Origin: Flavobacteriales bacterium
Lineage (GTDB): Bacteria; Bacteroidota; Bacteroidia; Flavobacteriales_D; Sanyastnellaceae
Direction of reading: 5' to 3'
Length of the DNA stretch: 19,084 bases
NCBI GenBank assembly: GCA_947457325.1
Contig: CANGVU010000002.1
Coordinates: forward strand, 1 to 19,084
Shown: piece after piece, positions 1 to 7,992 of the stretch
How positions within the stretch are numbered: position 1 is the first letter of the stretch
Layout of the letters: each line of letters starts with the position of its first letter
Notes under the pieces: model-generated
The model's input: only the letters and a program-made list of their open reading frames with translations
What the model was told of the DNA's origin: nothing
Databases searched by the model: none
Made by a program: the position numbers and the translations under genes

Positions 1-579
1 AGGATCACTGTTGGTATCAACCATTGCAAATACTGGAATACCCAATCGCTTGGCTTCAGCAACAGCAATGTGTTCTTTCATTACATCGATAACAAACAAA
101 GCTGCAGGAACACGGTTCATGTCCGAGATAGAACCCAATACTTTGAACATCTTGTCATGGGTACGGGTCAATTGCAAACGCTCGCGCTTGGACAATGTAG
201 CAGCTGTTCCGTCTACTTCCATTTTCTCAATGTTGGTCATCTTGCGAACAGCCTTACGGATGGTTACAAAATTGGTCAACATTCCACCAGGCCAACGCTC
301 AGTTACGAAAGGCATTCCGATAGCGGAGATGCGCTCTGCAACCAAATCTTTGGCTTGCTTTTTTGTTGCTACAAAAAGAATTTTCTTACCAGACTTCGCG
401 ATTTGTTTCATCGCGTTAGCAGCCTCGTCCAACTTAACTGCTGTCTTGTTTAAATCAATGATATGGATTCCTTTCTTCTCACCGAAGATGTAAGGAGCCA
501 TGTTGGGATTCCACTTTCTGCTTAAGTGACCGAAATGTACACCGGCCTCCAAAAGCTCGTCAAAACTAACTCTTGCCAT
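1..579 (-). CDS. rpsB: 30S ribosomal protein S2, 3'-truncated by window edge
   Basis: Component of the small ribosomal subunit that helps recruit S1 and mRNA. Reading the minus strand from the ATG at 579-577 gives MARVSFDELLEAGVHFGHLS, the typical S2 N terminus. It continues through KWNPNMAPYIFGEKKGIHII, the FVATKKQA segment, the RWPGGMLTNF motif and VIDVMKEHIAVAEAKRLGIP. The frame is open for 193 codons and leaves the window at base 1 in VDTNSDP, so roughly the last quarter of the protein is missing. It is the third gene of the rplM-rpsI-rpsB block, 102 bases after rpsI. I see no Shine-Dalgarno sequence before the ATG, only an AT-rich stretch, as is usual in Bacteroidota. By conserved order tsf should follow outside the window (inference). 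Confidence 0.98.
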   Translation of the reverse strand, partial: MARVSFDELLEAGVHFGHLSRKWNPNMAPYIFGEKKGIHIIDLNKTAVKLDEAANAMKQIAKSGKKILFVATKKQAKDLVAERISAIGMPFVTERWPGGMLTNFVTIRKAVRKMTNIEKMEVDGTAATLSKRERLQLTRTHDKMFKVLGSISDMNRVPAALFVIDVMKEHIAVAEAKRLGIPVFAMVDTNSDP

Positions 580-612
580 TTTATTTTATAATTGTTTACT
601 TTCTCTAAAATC

Positions 613-651
613 AATTCGCCGGTAGCCACCCAAGGGTGAGTCCGGCGAATT
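613..651 (-). promoter_or_regulatory. Strong hairpin in the rpsI-rpsB intercistronic region
   Basis: A perfect 10-base inverted repeat (AATTCGCCGG at 613-622, CCGGCGAATT at 642-651) encloses a second inverted repeat (CACCC 627-631, GGGTG 634-638), so the RNA can fold into a long stem with one interior loop. On the minus strand it is followed by GATTTTAGAG, which is not a convincing U-tract, so it looks more like an intercistronic regulatory or processing hairpin than a full terminator. It lies 34 bases before the rpsB start, where an S2 autoregulatory leader or an RNase III site would sit. The function is inference. Confidence 0.6.
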
Positions 652-681
652 TGGATGCTAAACAATGTCCCAGTTCTGCGA

Positions 682-1077
682 TTAACGCTTAGAGAACTGG
701 AAGCGCTTACGTGCCTTCTTCTGACCGAACTTCTTACGTTCAACCATACGTGGGTCACGCGTTGTTAATCCTTCTGCTTTCAATGAAGATTTCCACTCTG
801 GGTTAATCTCAATCAAAGCTTTACTGATGGCCAAACGCAATGCTTCAGCTTGACCAGTAATTCCACCACCATCGATATTGGCTTTGATGTCATACTTACC
901 AATGTTCTCAGTAATTGTGAATGGTTGATTCACTTTGTACTGAAGAACCAATGATGGAAAGTAAGTTTGTAAATCACGACCATTGATGGTCATGTTTCCT
1001 GTTCCTTCAGAAAGGTAAACACGTGCTACTGCACATTTACGACGACCTGAAGTATTGGTGTATTGGGTAGTTGCCAT
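682..1077 (-). CDS. rpsI: 30S ribosomal protein S9
   Basis: Small-subunit protein whose C-terminal tail reaches the P-site tRNA. The 131-residue product has the family hallmarks: an N-terminal TSGRRKCAVARVYL segment, the central GGGITGQAEALRLAISKAL helix region, LTTRDPRMVERKKFGQKKAR, and the invariant C terminus ending QFSKR. The length is normal for S9. The ATG at 1077 lies 9 bases after the rplM stop, so the two genes are surely cotranscribed, as in nearly all bacteria. Like its neighbours it lacks a clear Shine-Dalgarno sequence. The 102 bases downstream hold the hairpin at 613-651 and no new promoter box that I can see, so rpsB is probably read from the same transcript. Confidence 0.98.
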   Translation of the reverse strand: MATTQYTNTSGRRKCAVARVYLSEGTGNMTINGRDLQTYFPSLVLQYKVNQPFTITENIGKYDIKANIDGGGITGQAEALRLAISKALIEINPEWKSSLKAEGLTTRDPRMVERKKFGQKKARKRFQFSKR

Positions 1078-1086
1078 ACCGATGTA

Positions 1087-1536
1087 TTATCCTTTAATCT
1101 TGTATTCTGTTGGTTGTTGAGCTTGTTGCTTGTGGTCTGAACCAGCATAAACAAACAAGTTGCGGTATACCGCGCTGCCCAAACGATTCTTTGGAAGCAT
1201 TCCACGTACTGCCATTTCTACCATAGCTGTGGGGTGCTTAGCCTTCATCTCATTGGGTGTAGCAAAACGTTGTCCACCGGGATACCCTGTGTAACGGATG
1301 TAAACCTTCTCATCCCATTTCTTTCCACTCAACGCTACTTTATCTGCGTTGATCACAATGACATTGTCTCCACAATCCGCATGCGGTGTGAACAATGGTT
1401 TGTGCTTACCTCTTAATAAAGAAGCCACTTCAGAACTCAAACGTCCTAAGTTTACTCCTGCTGCATCTACGATCAACCACTGCTTGTTAGCAGTTTCCTT
1501 GTTGGCAGACAATGTTTTATAACTTAAAGTATCCAT
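1087..1536 (-). CDS. rplM: 50S ribosomal protein L13
   Basis: Large-subunit protein needed early in 50S assembly. The 149-residue product begins MDTLSYKTLSANKETANKQW and shows the L13 core WLIVDAAGVNLGRLSSEVA, LLRGKHKPLFTPHADCGDNV, the NADKVALSGKKW segment, YTGYPGGQR and AVRGMLPKNRLG. The length and the C-terminal extension after the NLFVYAGSDH segment are normal for Bacteroidota L13. It is the first gene of the operon. The ATG at 1536 follows a short predicted leader holding a 6-base-pair hairpin, and a TTG-N20-TACTTTCG promoter sits just upstream (1569-1599). Confidence 0.98.
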   Translation of the reverse strand: MDTLSYKTLSANKETANKQWLIVDAAGVNLGRLSSEVASLLRGKHKPLFTPHADCGDNVIVINADKVALSGKKWDEKVYIRYTGYPGGQRFATPNEMKAKHPTAMVEMAVRGMLPKNRLGSAVYRNLFVYAGSDHKQQAQQPTEYKIKG

Positions 1537-1550
1537 CTCGTTACAGTTTA

Positions 1551-1565
1551 TCCGTTAAAAACGGA
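1551..1565 (-). promoter_or_regulatory. Hairpin at predicted 5' end of the rplM mRNA
   Basis: The minus strand reads TCCGTT-TTT-AACGGA (1565 down to 1551), a perfect 6-base-pair stem with a 3-base loop. It ends 14 bases before the rplM ATG. The promoter box at 1569-1576 predicts transcription starting around 1563-1566, so the stem would lie at or next to the very 5' end of the transcript. A 5'-terminal stem can protect mRNA or serve as a ribosomal-protein leader; both roles are inference. Confidence 0.5.
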
Positions 1566-1568
1566 GTG

Positions 1569-1599
1569 CGAAAGTAATACCTTTTTTTTATTCTACCAA
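1569..1599 (-). promoter_or_regulatory. Promoter of the rplM-rpsI-rpsB operon
   Basis: On the minus strand a -33-like TTG (1599-1597) is followed after 20 bases by TACTTTCG (1576-1569). This fits the Bacteroidota sigma consensus TTG-N(17-23)-TAnnTTTG with one mismatch. An A-rich run lies between the two elements. The predicted start point near 1564 gives a leader of roughly 28 bases. The 62 bases between -33 and the end of the neighbouring outer-membrane protein gene hold only AT-rich sequence with a weak palindrome. Confidence 0.65.
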
Positions 1600-1661
1600 G
1601 ACTTTTCAACAATGAAATTATAATTCATTCATTTTCAACTGCTTATTTGTATGGAAAATAA

Positions 1662-4600
1662 TTAAAACGCCAACCGAATTCCCATCTGACCGGTATGAAT
1701 GGCCTTATGTTGTGCTGATTTTCTGCCTTGATAATTCCACGTCCATTGCCATCTCCCTCCTATGGTCTGGTACTGCATCATCCAAGTCCAGTTGGTTCCT
1801 GCCTGCAGTCCCTCCAACAAATCATAAGTGTAGGTGGTGTATCCTCTTCCACTATAATTCAATTGGTGCCAAGCAATCTCCACACTGCTCAATGACTTTC
1901 CCGTTTCATTCCATTTGAATTGCAACGGCAACTCCATCACTTGCAAATTCTCTTGCAATTCTCCTTGTAATTGTTTCTCCTTCCATTTGGGTTGGATCAA
2001 TATCTGCGCGTGCTTGTTGTGCGTAATGACAACATCCATTTCCAACTCTTGGTATTGAATTTGATAATTGCGACCTGCCAAAAAATCACTGGCCACTGTT
2101 TTCATTCCTTGCTTATAGCTGGGCTGAATTTGTGTATCTCGGTTCCATTGATAACGCACCAATGGTGACCAATACCAATCACCCCTTTGCTCATAGCCCA
2201 AAGACAGCGCATTGAGTGAAGCAGTTTCCTGGTATTGCACACCCCATGTCCATTGCGCATCCTTTGTCGAATACAACAACTGATTTCTTAATGTCAGGTG
2301 CTGTTGTACTAAAATACTATCTTCCTGATCAAATGTTTTCCAACCCAACCATTGTCGGTTTAAAGTTTGCTGATCCGCCACCAAACTTCCCTGGTAATTC
2401 CATCCTCTCCATCTTTCTCGGTTACCTTTCATCTGAATGGTCAAAGACAATTTCTGTCCATGCACGGGTACAAAATCATTGTTGGGAACCTGGGTCCTGA
2501 TGTAATTGGCATCATAGCCAAATGCCGACATTTCAAACTCATTCAACTCTTTTATTCCATTGTCATTGTAATCATTCCAAACAAAGTTTCCCTGTCCTTG
2601 GGGCACCTCCACATAGATGTAACTTTTGCGTTGCTCCAATCCGGTGCTCAACTCATAATAACTATTGATATTCCATATTCTATCCGCACTCCACCATTGG
2701 GTGCCTGCTCTTCCAACCCAATTGCGTTCAGGCTGACCGCTAAACACCTCTGGAGACAATACCATCAACTGTCTCTGCGCAACAATGGCATTGACTCTTA
2801 ACCCAGAAGTCAATTGCCATGCAGCATCCAAACCCCATTGCTCTGCGCGCGCGCCTCTTTGCAAACTTTGCAATTGAACCGACGTAAGGTGATCCAATCG
2901 GTTGCGATAAAAAACAACCAATTTCTTTTGCGAGGTATCCTTGGTTCCTGCGCCAACCGAAAAATCATAAAAGACATAAGGCAAGGGTCCTGCACCCATC
3001 TCACCTTTGTTGCTTTCCCATTCATCTTGCCAATACAACCGAGCCTTTCCCGGCGTCCAATCCAAACGATTCTTGTTTCGGTAAAAACTGGTATTCCTCA
3101 CTCCCTTGGTTGCCAGCGCCCAACCGTCCCATTTCCAGGTTAAATTTTTCTTGTTCAAAGGATAACCTACCCACCTCAGTCTTTGTCCCGAATACTCTTT
3201 GGACCATTGCAACTGCTCTCCTCTGATCATTACTGATTTACCTTCATTTTCCAACGTCATCTCCGCACCCATTAAACTAAAATCACCATTGAAACTTAAA
3301 CCCAACAAATTCCAATTGCGCTCAAACTCGACCTCCCTAAATCTTTCAATTCGATTAAAAAAAACACTATTGTATTCAAAGTCAACTTTAGTCTTTATTC
3401 TTTTTTTCTCCCAAGCCAATGCACTTTTCATGGCCCAACCTTGGTTGTCTCCATCATTTTTAGCAGAGAGTAAATTGAGATCTTGGTGACTCATGGCCAT
3501 CTCATTTTCCCATGACCATTTTCCCTGCGCAGTTGAATCACTCCATTCGTATCCCATTAACCACATTTGCAATGCCTTTGGGGCGGTCAATTGCGCCTTG
3601 TCCATGTAGTTGCCCTGTTTGACCCACTTTTCTCCATCCCATACAGGAGCTACCCAACGGTACACTTTTCCACCCGCATTGAATCCCGCTTCCACATAAT
3701 TGCCTTGGCCTTGACCCGCAAAACTAAAAATCACTTGATACAATTGCCGAGCGGTATCTTGACTTACCTCCCATACCCAACCAAAATCCAATGTGTCTTT
3801 TTTGTAATAAGCCACACCTACAACAGGGCCCTCCCAAGGTTTAGATCCATCCACAAAGGCTTGAGATACATTGTCCCCAGATTGACTTAAAAGATAACGG
3901 GATGAATCAGACAAATTCAACTGCAAGGGTTGATTCTTGGCATCCCATTCATTAAAGTACCGCCAATAAATCTTTTGTTTCTCCCATTTCTTTTCTGCAC
4001 CTGCAGTGACCAAAGGCCTAAAGTATTGCTTGTCTGAATATTGAAACTCCACCACGATGCGCTTGTCCTTGGTCAATTGTCTAGAAGGTGTAAACGTGAT
4101 GGTCCCTGCGTTGTAATCAATGACATAATCTTTGTCTTGACCACGTTGTAATTTAATACCATCGATATACACTTGCTCGGTTCCAGATAGAACAATGATG
4201 AAACTTTCGCCATTGGCTCCTTGCAGTCGATAGGGACCTTGATTGCCCTCAATGGCGGTGAAGGATTGGCGGGCAAATCGACCTTTGGACAAAGACAGCG
4301 CCACATCCGTCTTCCATCCATTGCTATTGTGCTGATAAGAAAGTCCTTGTCCTCGTTTAAAGTAACGCATAAAATATCCTTCCTTTTGTTGGATGGTGAA
4401 ATCACCGGCTAAAATCTGTGTGGTCTTATTGTACAACGCAATATTCATCACATCAAAATCTTCCAATTTCGAAGAGTAACCTCCAGCCTGCATGGGTAGC
4501 TGCGCATCTGACAATTGACCCTTAATTCTCCAGTCACCGTTGATTCGTCCATCCAACTGAAGATTAAGTCCTGACTGTAAACTCAAGTTTTGGTTGTTTC

Positions 4601-4991
4601 CCATCTGAATGGTTCGGGTCAATGCTCCAGATTGAATAATATCTGACACGCCAATCATTGATTGTTCGTTCAGTCTTTCTCCTAAATAGGAAGGACGAAA
4701 GGAGGACCTGGTTCTTTGATAAGGCTTGTATTGTCCTATCTCTGTGGGATAAGGCAATCGCCTATAATACCATTTCAATTGAGACTGATCCAATGATTTG
4801 GGAACAATCAGCATGGCTTTGTTGGGAATCAATTGGTACAAGGAGTCTGGAATGATTGTGGTATCGCTCTTTAATACAAAACCACTGGCTTCAATAGCCA
4901 GGGTATCCAGGATGAGGGTGTCTCGCTCTGATTGCGCCTGCAACACTGCTGCAACACAACAAAACCAGATAATGAACCAACCCTTTTTCAT
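1662..4991 (-). CDS. Large outer-membrane beta-barrel protein with SprA-like modules
   Basis: Exported protein of 1109 residues, function unknown. The start is taken at the ATG at 4991 because it begins a signal peptide (MKKGWFIIWFCCVAAVLQAQ), whereas the in-frame start at 5021 lies upstream of the predicted transcription start. About residues 120-205 resemble a conserved Bacteroidota segment (SGALTRTIQMGNNQ, then GQLSDAQLPMQAGGYSSKLEDFD, ending in LAGDFTI). About 247-320 contain the module seen in several large outer-membrane proteins including SprA (GPYRLQG, TEQVYIDG, RGQDKDYVIDYNAGTITFTP). Near 803-823 lies a Ca-binding-like WNDYNDNGIKELNEFE stretch. The rest is rich in alternating aromatic and polar strands and ends in Phe, as barrels do. 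At under half the length of SprA it is not SprA itself. Substrate and partners cannot be deduced. It diverges from the ABC permease gene. Confidence 0.85.
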   Translation of the reverse strand: MKKGWFIIWFCCVAAVLQAQSERDTLILDTLAIEASGFVLKSDTTIIPDSLYQLIPNKAMLIVPKSLDQSQLKWYYRRLPYPTEIGQYKPYQRTRSSFRPSYLGERLNEQSMIGVSDIIQSGALTRTIQMGNNQNLSLQSGLNLQLDGRINGDWRIKGQLSDAQLPMQAGGYSSKLEDFDVMNIALYNKTTQILAGDFTIQQKEGYFMRYFKRGQGLSYQHNSNGWKTDVALSLSKGRFARQSFTAIEGNQGPYRLQGANGESFIIVLSGTEQVYIDGIKLQRGQDKDYVIDYNAGTITFTPSRQLTKDKRIVVEFQYSDKQYFRPLVTAGAEKKWEKQKIYWRYFNEWDAKNQPLQLNLSDSSRYLLSQSGDNVSQAFVDGSKPWEGPVVGVAYYKKDTLDFGWVWEVSQDTARQLYQVIFSFAGQGQGNYVEAGFNAGGKVYRWVAPVWDGEKWVKQGNYMDKAQLTAPKALQMWLMGYEWSDSTAQGKWSWENEMAMSHQDLNLLSAKNDGDNQGWAMKSALAWEKKRIKTKVDFEYNSVFFNRIERFREVEFERNWNLLGLSFNGDFSLMGAEMTLENEGKSVMIRGEQLQWSKEYSGQRLRWVGYPLNKKNLTWKWDGWALATKGVRNTSFYRNKNRLDWTPGKARLYWQDEWESNKGEMGAGPLPYVFYDFSVGAGTKDTSQKKLVVFYRNRLDHLTSVQLQSLQRGARAEQWGLDAAWQLTSGLRVNAIVAQRQLMVLSPEVFSGQPERNWVGRAGTQWWSADRIWNINSYYELSTGLEQRKSYIYVEVPQGQGNFVWNDYNDNGIKELNEFEMSAFGYDANYIRTQVPNNDFVPVHGQKLSLTIQMKGNRERWRGWNYQGSLVADQQTLNRQWLGWKTFDQEDSILVQQHLTLRNQLLYSTKDAQWTWGVQYQETASLNALSLGYEQRGDWYWSPLVRYQWNRDTQIQPSYKQGMKTVASDFLAGRNYQIQYQELEMDVVITHNKHAQILIQPKWKEKQLQGELQENLQVMELPLQFKWNETGKSLSSVEIAWHQLNYSGRGYTTYTYDLLEGLQAGTNWTWMMQYQTIGGRWQWTWNYQGRKSAQHKAIHTGQMGIRLAF

Positions 4992-5008
4992 GAACAAAAG
5001 CCTAACAA

Positions 5009-5040
5009 CAAAGTTTGGCAATTTATATTGCTTTTTACAA
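5009..5040 (-). promoter_or_regulatory. Promoter of the outer-membrane protein gene
   Basis: Minus strand: TTG at 5040-5038, a 21-base spacer, then AAACTTTG at 5016-5009, matching TAnnTTTG at all but the first base. A start near 5005 gives a leader of about 14 bases to the ATG at 4991 and excludes the in-frame start at 5021. The element is interleaved with the divergent permease promoter. Confidence 0.5.
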
Positions 5041-5060
5041 GGCTTTGTCGATTAGTTTCG
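5028..5060 (+). promoter_or_regulatory. Promoter of the ABC permease gene, predicted leaderless
   Basis: Plus strand: TTG at 5028-5030, a 22-base spacer, then TAGTTTCG at 5053-5060, the same TAnnTTCG variant as at rplM. Only four bases (CAAC) separate it from the ATG at 5065, so the transcript should start at or within a base or two of the start codon. Confidence 0.6.
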
Positions 5061-5064
5061 CAAC

Positions 5065-6312
5065 ATGCGCACTTATTGGAGAATCATTCTAGAAAGCGTT
5101 AAAATGGCCTTTCAAGCATTGGTCAGCAATAAACTGCGGACCATCTTGTCCTTGTTGGGTGTTACCATTGGTATTTTTTCCATCATTTTTGTTTTGGCGG
5201 TAGTGGACAGCATGGAAAAAGACATGCGTGAAAGTTTGGAATCAGTGGGCTCTGACGTCATGATGATCAAGAAATGGCCCATGGGACCGGAAGATGGGAA
5301 AGAAGAATATGAGTGGTGGAAGTTCATGTCACGCAGAGAACCATCCACCAAGGACATGGCCCAATTGGGTGCCCGATTGACCACCGCCCAAGCATTGGCC
5401 TATGAATCAGGCACATCACAAACCGCAAAATTCGAAGGGAATTATTTAGAAAATGTTTGGGTCAATGGCGTTACCTTTTATTACAACCAAACCCGAACCG
5501 TTAAAATTGACAAAGGAAGATACTTCACGGAGCATGAATGCGACGGTGGACGGGCCGTGTGCATCATTGGATATACAGTAGCGCAAGAATTGTTTGGCAA
5601 AGGAGAATCTTTGGACAAGGAGATTACCATAGCGGGATTAAAACTGCGGGTGATTGGACAAATGAAAAAAGAAGGAGCTTCTTTGTTTGGCAATGGGATG
5701 GACCAAACCATTATTGTGCCTGTTGGATATGCCATCCGATGGATGAACGTAGAAGAGGTAGACGGAAGCATCATGATTAAGGCCAAATCCACGTCCAATG
5801 CAGATGATTTGAAAGGAGAGGTCATTCAACAATTCAGGGCCATAAGAGGAATCAAACCTGGAGGAGACAATGATTTTTCCATCATTGAAGCCAAGATGAT
5901 CAGCGATGTATTGGATCAAATTGTTGGTGTTTTCAATACTGCTGGAATGTTCATTGGAATATTTGCCATCGTTGTAGGTGCTTTCAGCATTGCCAATATC
6001 ATGTTTGTCAGCGTAAAGGAGAGAACAAATTTGATTGGCATTCAAAAAGCGCTTGGAGCAAAGAAAGTTTTTATTCTAATACAATTTCTCACCGAAGCCA
6101 TTTCCCTTTGTATCATGGGAGGATTGATGGGATTGGGGCTGGTTTATTTGTCCATATTGGGGCTAAACGCTGCATTTGAAATGGCCTTCATCCTGCCCAT
6201 CGACCGCGTCTTTATGGGAATTGGTATTTCCGTTATTGTCGGTTTGGTAGCGGGGATATTCCCAGCATGGTCTGCTGCCAATTTGGATCCTGTAGAAGCG
6301 ATGCGAAAGTAA
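5065..6312 (+). CDS. ABC transporter permease, MacB/FtsX type
   Basis: Inner-membrane permease of 415 residues. Transmembrane segment 1 (about 27-48) holds the typical LRTILSLLGVTIGIFSIIFV pattern. A long periplasmic MacB-like core domain (about 50-285) follows. The FtsX domain has three more segments, at about 288-312, 338-368 and 380-402, with the cytoplasmic KERTNLIGIQKALGAKK coupling motif after segment 2 and the typical ending AANLDPVEAMRK. This four-helix layout is that of type VII ABC systems (MacB, LolC/E, FtsX), which do mechanical work across the envelope rather than classical transport. No ATP-binding subunit lies next to it, so it must use one encoded elsewhere. The start is fixed by the promoter box four bases upstream. 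Its stop codon touches the stop codon of the convergent gene. The substrate is unknown. Confidence 0.92.
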   Translation: MRTYWRIILESVKMAFQALVSNKLRTILSLLGVTIGIFSIIFVLAVVDSMEKDMRESLESVGSDVMMIKKWPMGPEDGKEEYEWWKFMSRREPSTKDMAQLGARLTTAQALAYESGTSQTAKFEGNYLENVWVNGVTFYYNQTRTVKIDKGRYFTEHECDGGRAVCIIGYTVAQELFGKGESLDKEITIAGLKLRVIGQMKKEGASLFGNGMDQTIIVPVGYAIRWMNVEEVDGSIMIKAKSTSNADDLKGEVIQQFRAIRGIKPGGDNDFSIIEAKMISDVLDQIVGVFNTAGMFIGIFAIVVGAFSIANIMFVSVKERTNLIGIQKALGAKKVFILIQFLTEAISLCIMGGLMGLGLVYLSILGLNAAFEMAFILPIDRVFMGIGISVIVGLVAGIFPAWSAANLDPVEAMRK

Positions 6313-7989
6313 TTATTCCTTTACCCAAGCAATGCTTTTACCGTCTACCAATAAACGGTAGATTCCCGGTGATAATTGTTTCACGGAAATCACATTGTCT
6401 TGAAGTTGTTGATCCATAACAATTCTTCCTTGGTAGTCATAAATAACAACGTGACCATCTTTCCAATTTTGGACATTTAAAACTTCTTTGGCCGGATTGG
6501 GAAATAGCGCAATGGATGCAGATTCCAATTGCTCAATACTTGTAACACTGCCTACGCACTCGCAGTTGGCATTGTAAACATCATTCAAGGTGGCCATGTT
6601 GCCATCATTGCAGGGGTCTCCAACAAAATAGCAACTACCATCATTGTTGGAAGCGTTTGGGTTGTAGTTACAAGCGGTGGCATCCGTGCATCCATCCACC
6701 AAAACAACAGTCCCCAAATGATAGCGAGCAAAAGCATAATCATTGTTGTCTTGCTGCACAAAACCACCACAAACTACTTTAAAATCACTGGTCAAAGTCA
6801 AACCATTGGCATCTTCAAAACCAGCGGCCATTGTCGTTATCACCAAACCATTGGTGCCAAAGGAATTGTCCACGCTACCATCTGGATTGAAACGCATCAA
6901 ACAAAAATCTCTAGACCCGCCAAATCCGCCCAATCCGGTTGTACCACAAGACAATATTTTACCATCACCCTGAAGAACAACGTCATATAAAACATCAATA
7001 TTATCATTGTCCACAATGGAATACCCACCACTCGCAAAAGTGTTGTCCATACTGCCATCGGCCAAATGCGCGGCCATCATGAAATTGTATTCACTGCCAT
7101 CTCTGTTGCCACAAGCCAACACATGACCGTTCTGGTAAACAGCGCGGTAGTATCGTCCAAAGGCAGGATCAATCCAAATACCATCTGCATCTACAGTTGT
7201 CAATGGAGCGCCGGTATTGTCCAATACAGCAATCATAGGATGATCCATATTGTCCATCATGCTATAACTTGAACCCACAATGAAAATACAGCCATTGGGC
7301 ATCAACGCTGCCCCTCTCGAAACAACGTCATCTTGTGCATTGGTAGTAAACATTGTATATCCAGCGTTGGTTCCGAATGATGGCACCAAAGCGCCATTCA
7401 AATCCAACTTGGCTACTACAATTCTCTCATTGGAAAAACCGGCTGGCATAGACCCACCAACAACCAAATAACCATCATTCTGCACAATAATTTCCCTTGA
7501 ATAATCTTCACCGCCTTCAATGTCCCATTGCATTACACCACCAACTCCAAACGTGGCATCCAATGCACCATCTGGCAAAAGTCGCCAAACTGCCCATTGC
7601 GTGTTGGCTGCAGAAAGTGACGTTGCGCCGCAGATCAATATTTTGTCATCGCTTAAAATTTCGATATCATACATGAAATCACCACCGAGTGTATTGTTAT
7701 GGATAAATAAGCCATTGATTCCAAAAGAAAGATCCAAAGTCCCATCGACATTCAAACGTCCCACTGTAGCTTCAAAATTGGACCAATTGCCTGAAACACC
7801 GCAAAAAACGGTCTTTCCCGTGCTTTGCACGCCTACGGCTTGGCAATTGTCAAAGGACTCAACTGAAACGGGAGAGACAATCACTTGTCCCGTTCCACCA
7901 AATGTTTGGTCTAAGCTACCAGGCGTTTGAGATGCTGCAGAAAAAACAGAAAAGGCAAGGGCTGAAAAAGCCAATAGGTTTTTAATCAT
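6313..7989 (-). CDS. Secreted delta-60 repeat protein with T9SS sorting domain
   Basis: Extracellular protein of 558 residues. A signal peptide (MIKNLLAFSALAFSVFSAASQ) is followed by about six or seven delta-60-type repeats between residues 25 and 420. Each is marked by a DG-x-LD-x-(S/T)FG-x-G motif: SLDQTFGGTG, DGTLDLSFGINGL, DGALDATFGVGGV, a degenerate ALVPSFGTNAG, DGSMDNTFASGGY and DGSVDNSFGTNGL. Such repeats are thought to form a beta-propeller-like fold. A Cys-rich linker follows at about 433-480 (GCTDATACNYNPNASNNDGS, then CNDGNMATLNDVYNANCECVG), a module frequent in Bacteroidota surface proteins. The last ~70 residues match a type A T9SS sorting domain (ALFPNPAKEVLNVQ, then LSPGIYRLLVDG). 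The ATG at 7989 is chosen because the TTG two codons upstream lies inside the -7 promoter box. Ligand or enzymatic role is unknown. Confidence 0.88.
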   Translation of the reverse strand: MIKNLLAFSALAFSVFSAASQTPGSLDQTFGGTGQVIVSPVSVESFDNCQAVGVQSTGKTVFCGVSGNWSNFEATVGRLNVDGTLDLSFGINGLFIHNNTLGGDFMYDIEILSDDKILICGATSLSAANTQWAVWRLLPDGALDATFGVGGVMQWDIEGGEDYSREIIVQNDGYLVVGGSMPAGFSNERIVVAKLDLNGALVPSFGTNAGYTMFTTNAQDDVVSRGAALMPNGCIFIVGSSYSMMDNMDHPMIAVLDNTGAPLTTVDADGIWIDPAFGRYYRAVYQNGHVLACGNRDGSEYNFMMAAHLADGSMDNTFASGGYSIVDNDNIDVLYDVVLQGDGKILSCGTTGLGGFGGSRDFCLMRFNPDGSVDNSFGTNGLVITTMAAGFEDANGLTLTSDFKVVCGGFVQQDNNDYAFARYHLGTVVLVDGCTDATACNYNPNASNNDGSCYFVGDPCNDGNMATLNDVYNANCECVGSVTSIEQLESASIALFPNPAKEVLNVQNWKDGHVVIYDYQGRIVMDQQLQDNVISVKQLSPGIYRLLVDGKSIAWVKE

Positions 7990-7992
7990 GCT

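Noticed and set aside
11..493. Plus-strand open frame of 160 codons
   Set aside because: It is antisense to rpsB, which is certain; composition is that of a shadow frame.
1603..1638. TTTTCAAC direct repeats flanking an AATGAA/TTCATT palindrome after the outer-membrane protein gene
   Set aside because: Short, AT-rich and without a T-run on the relevant strand; likely chance.
3357..3407. Runs of eight A and seven T (plus strand) within the outer-membrane protein gene
   Set aside because: Encode Phe and Lys codons in an AT-rich stretch; such runs are common by chance in this genome and weaker than the G8 and A9 cases.
5481..6045. Minus-strand open frames of 114 and 135 codons inside the permease gene
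   Set aside because: Shadows of a firmly assigned gene, with no promoter or conserved motif.
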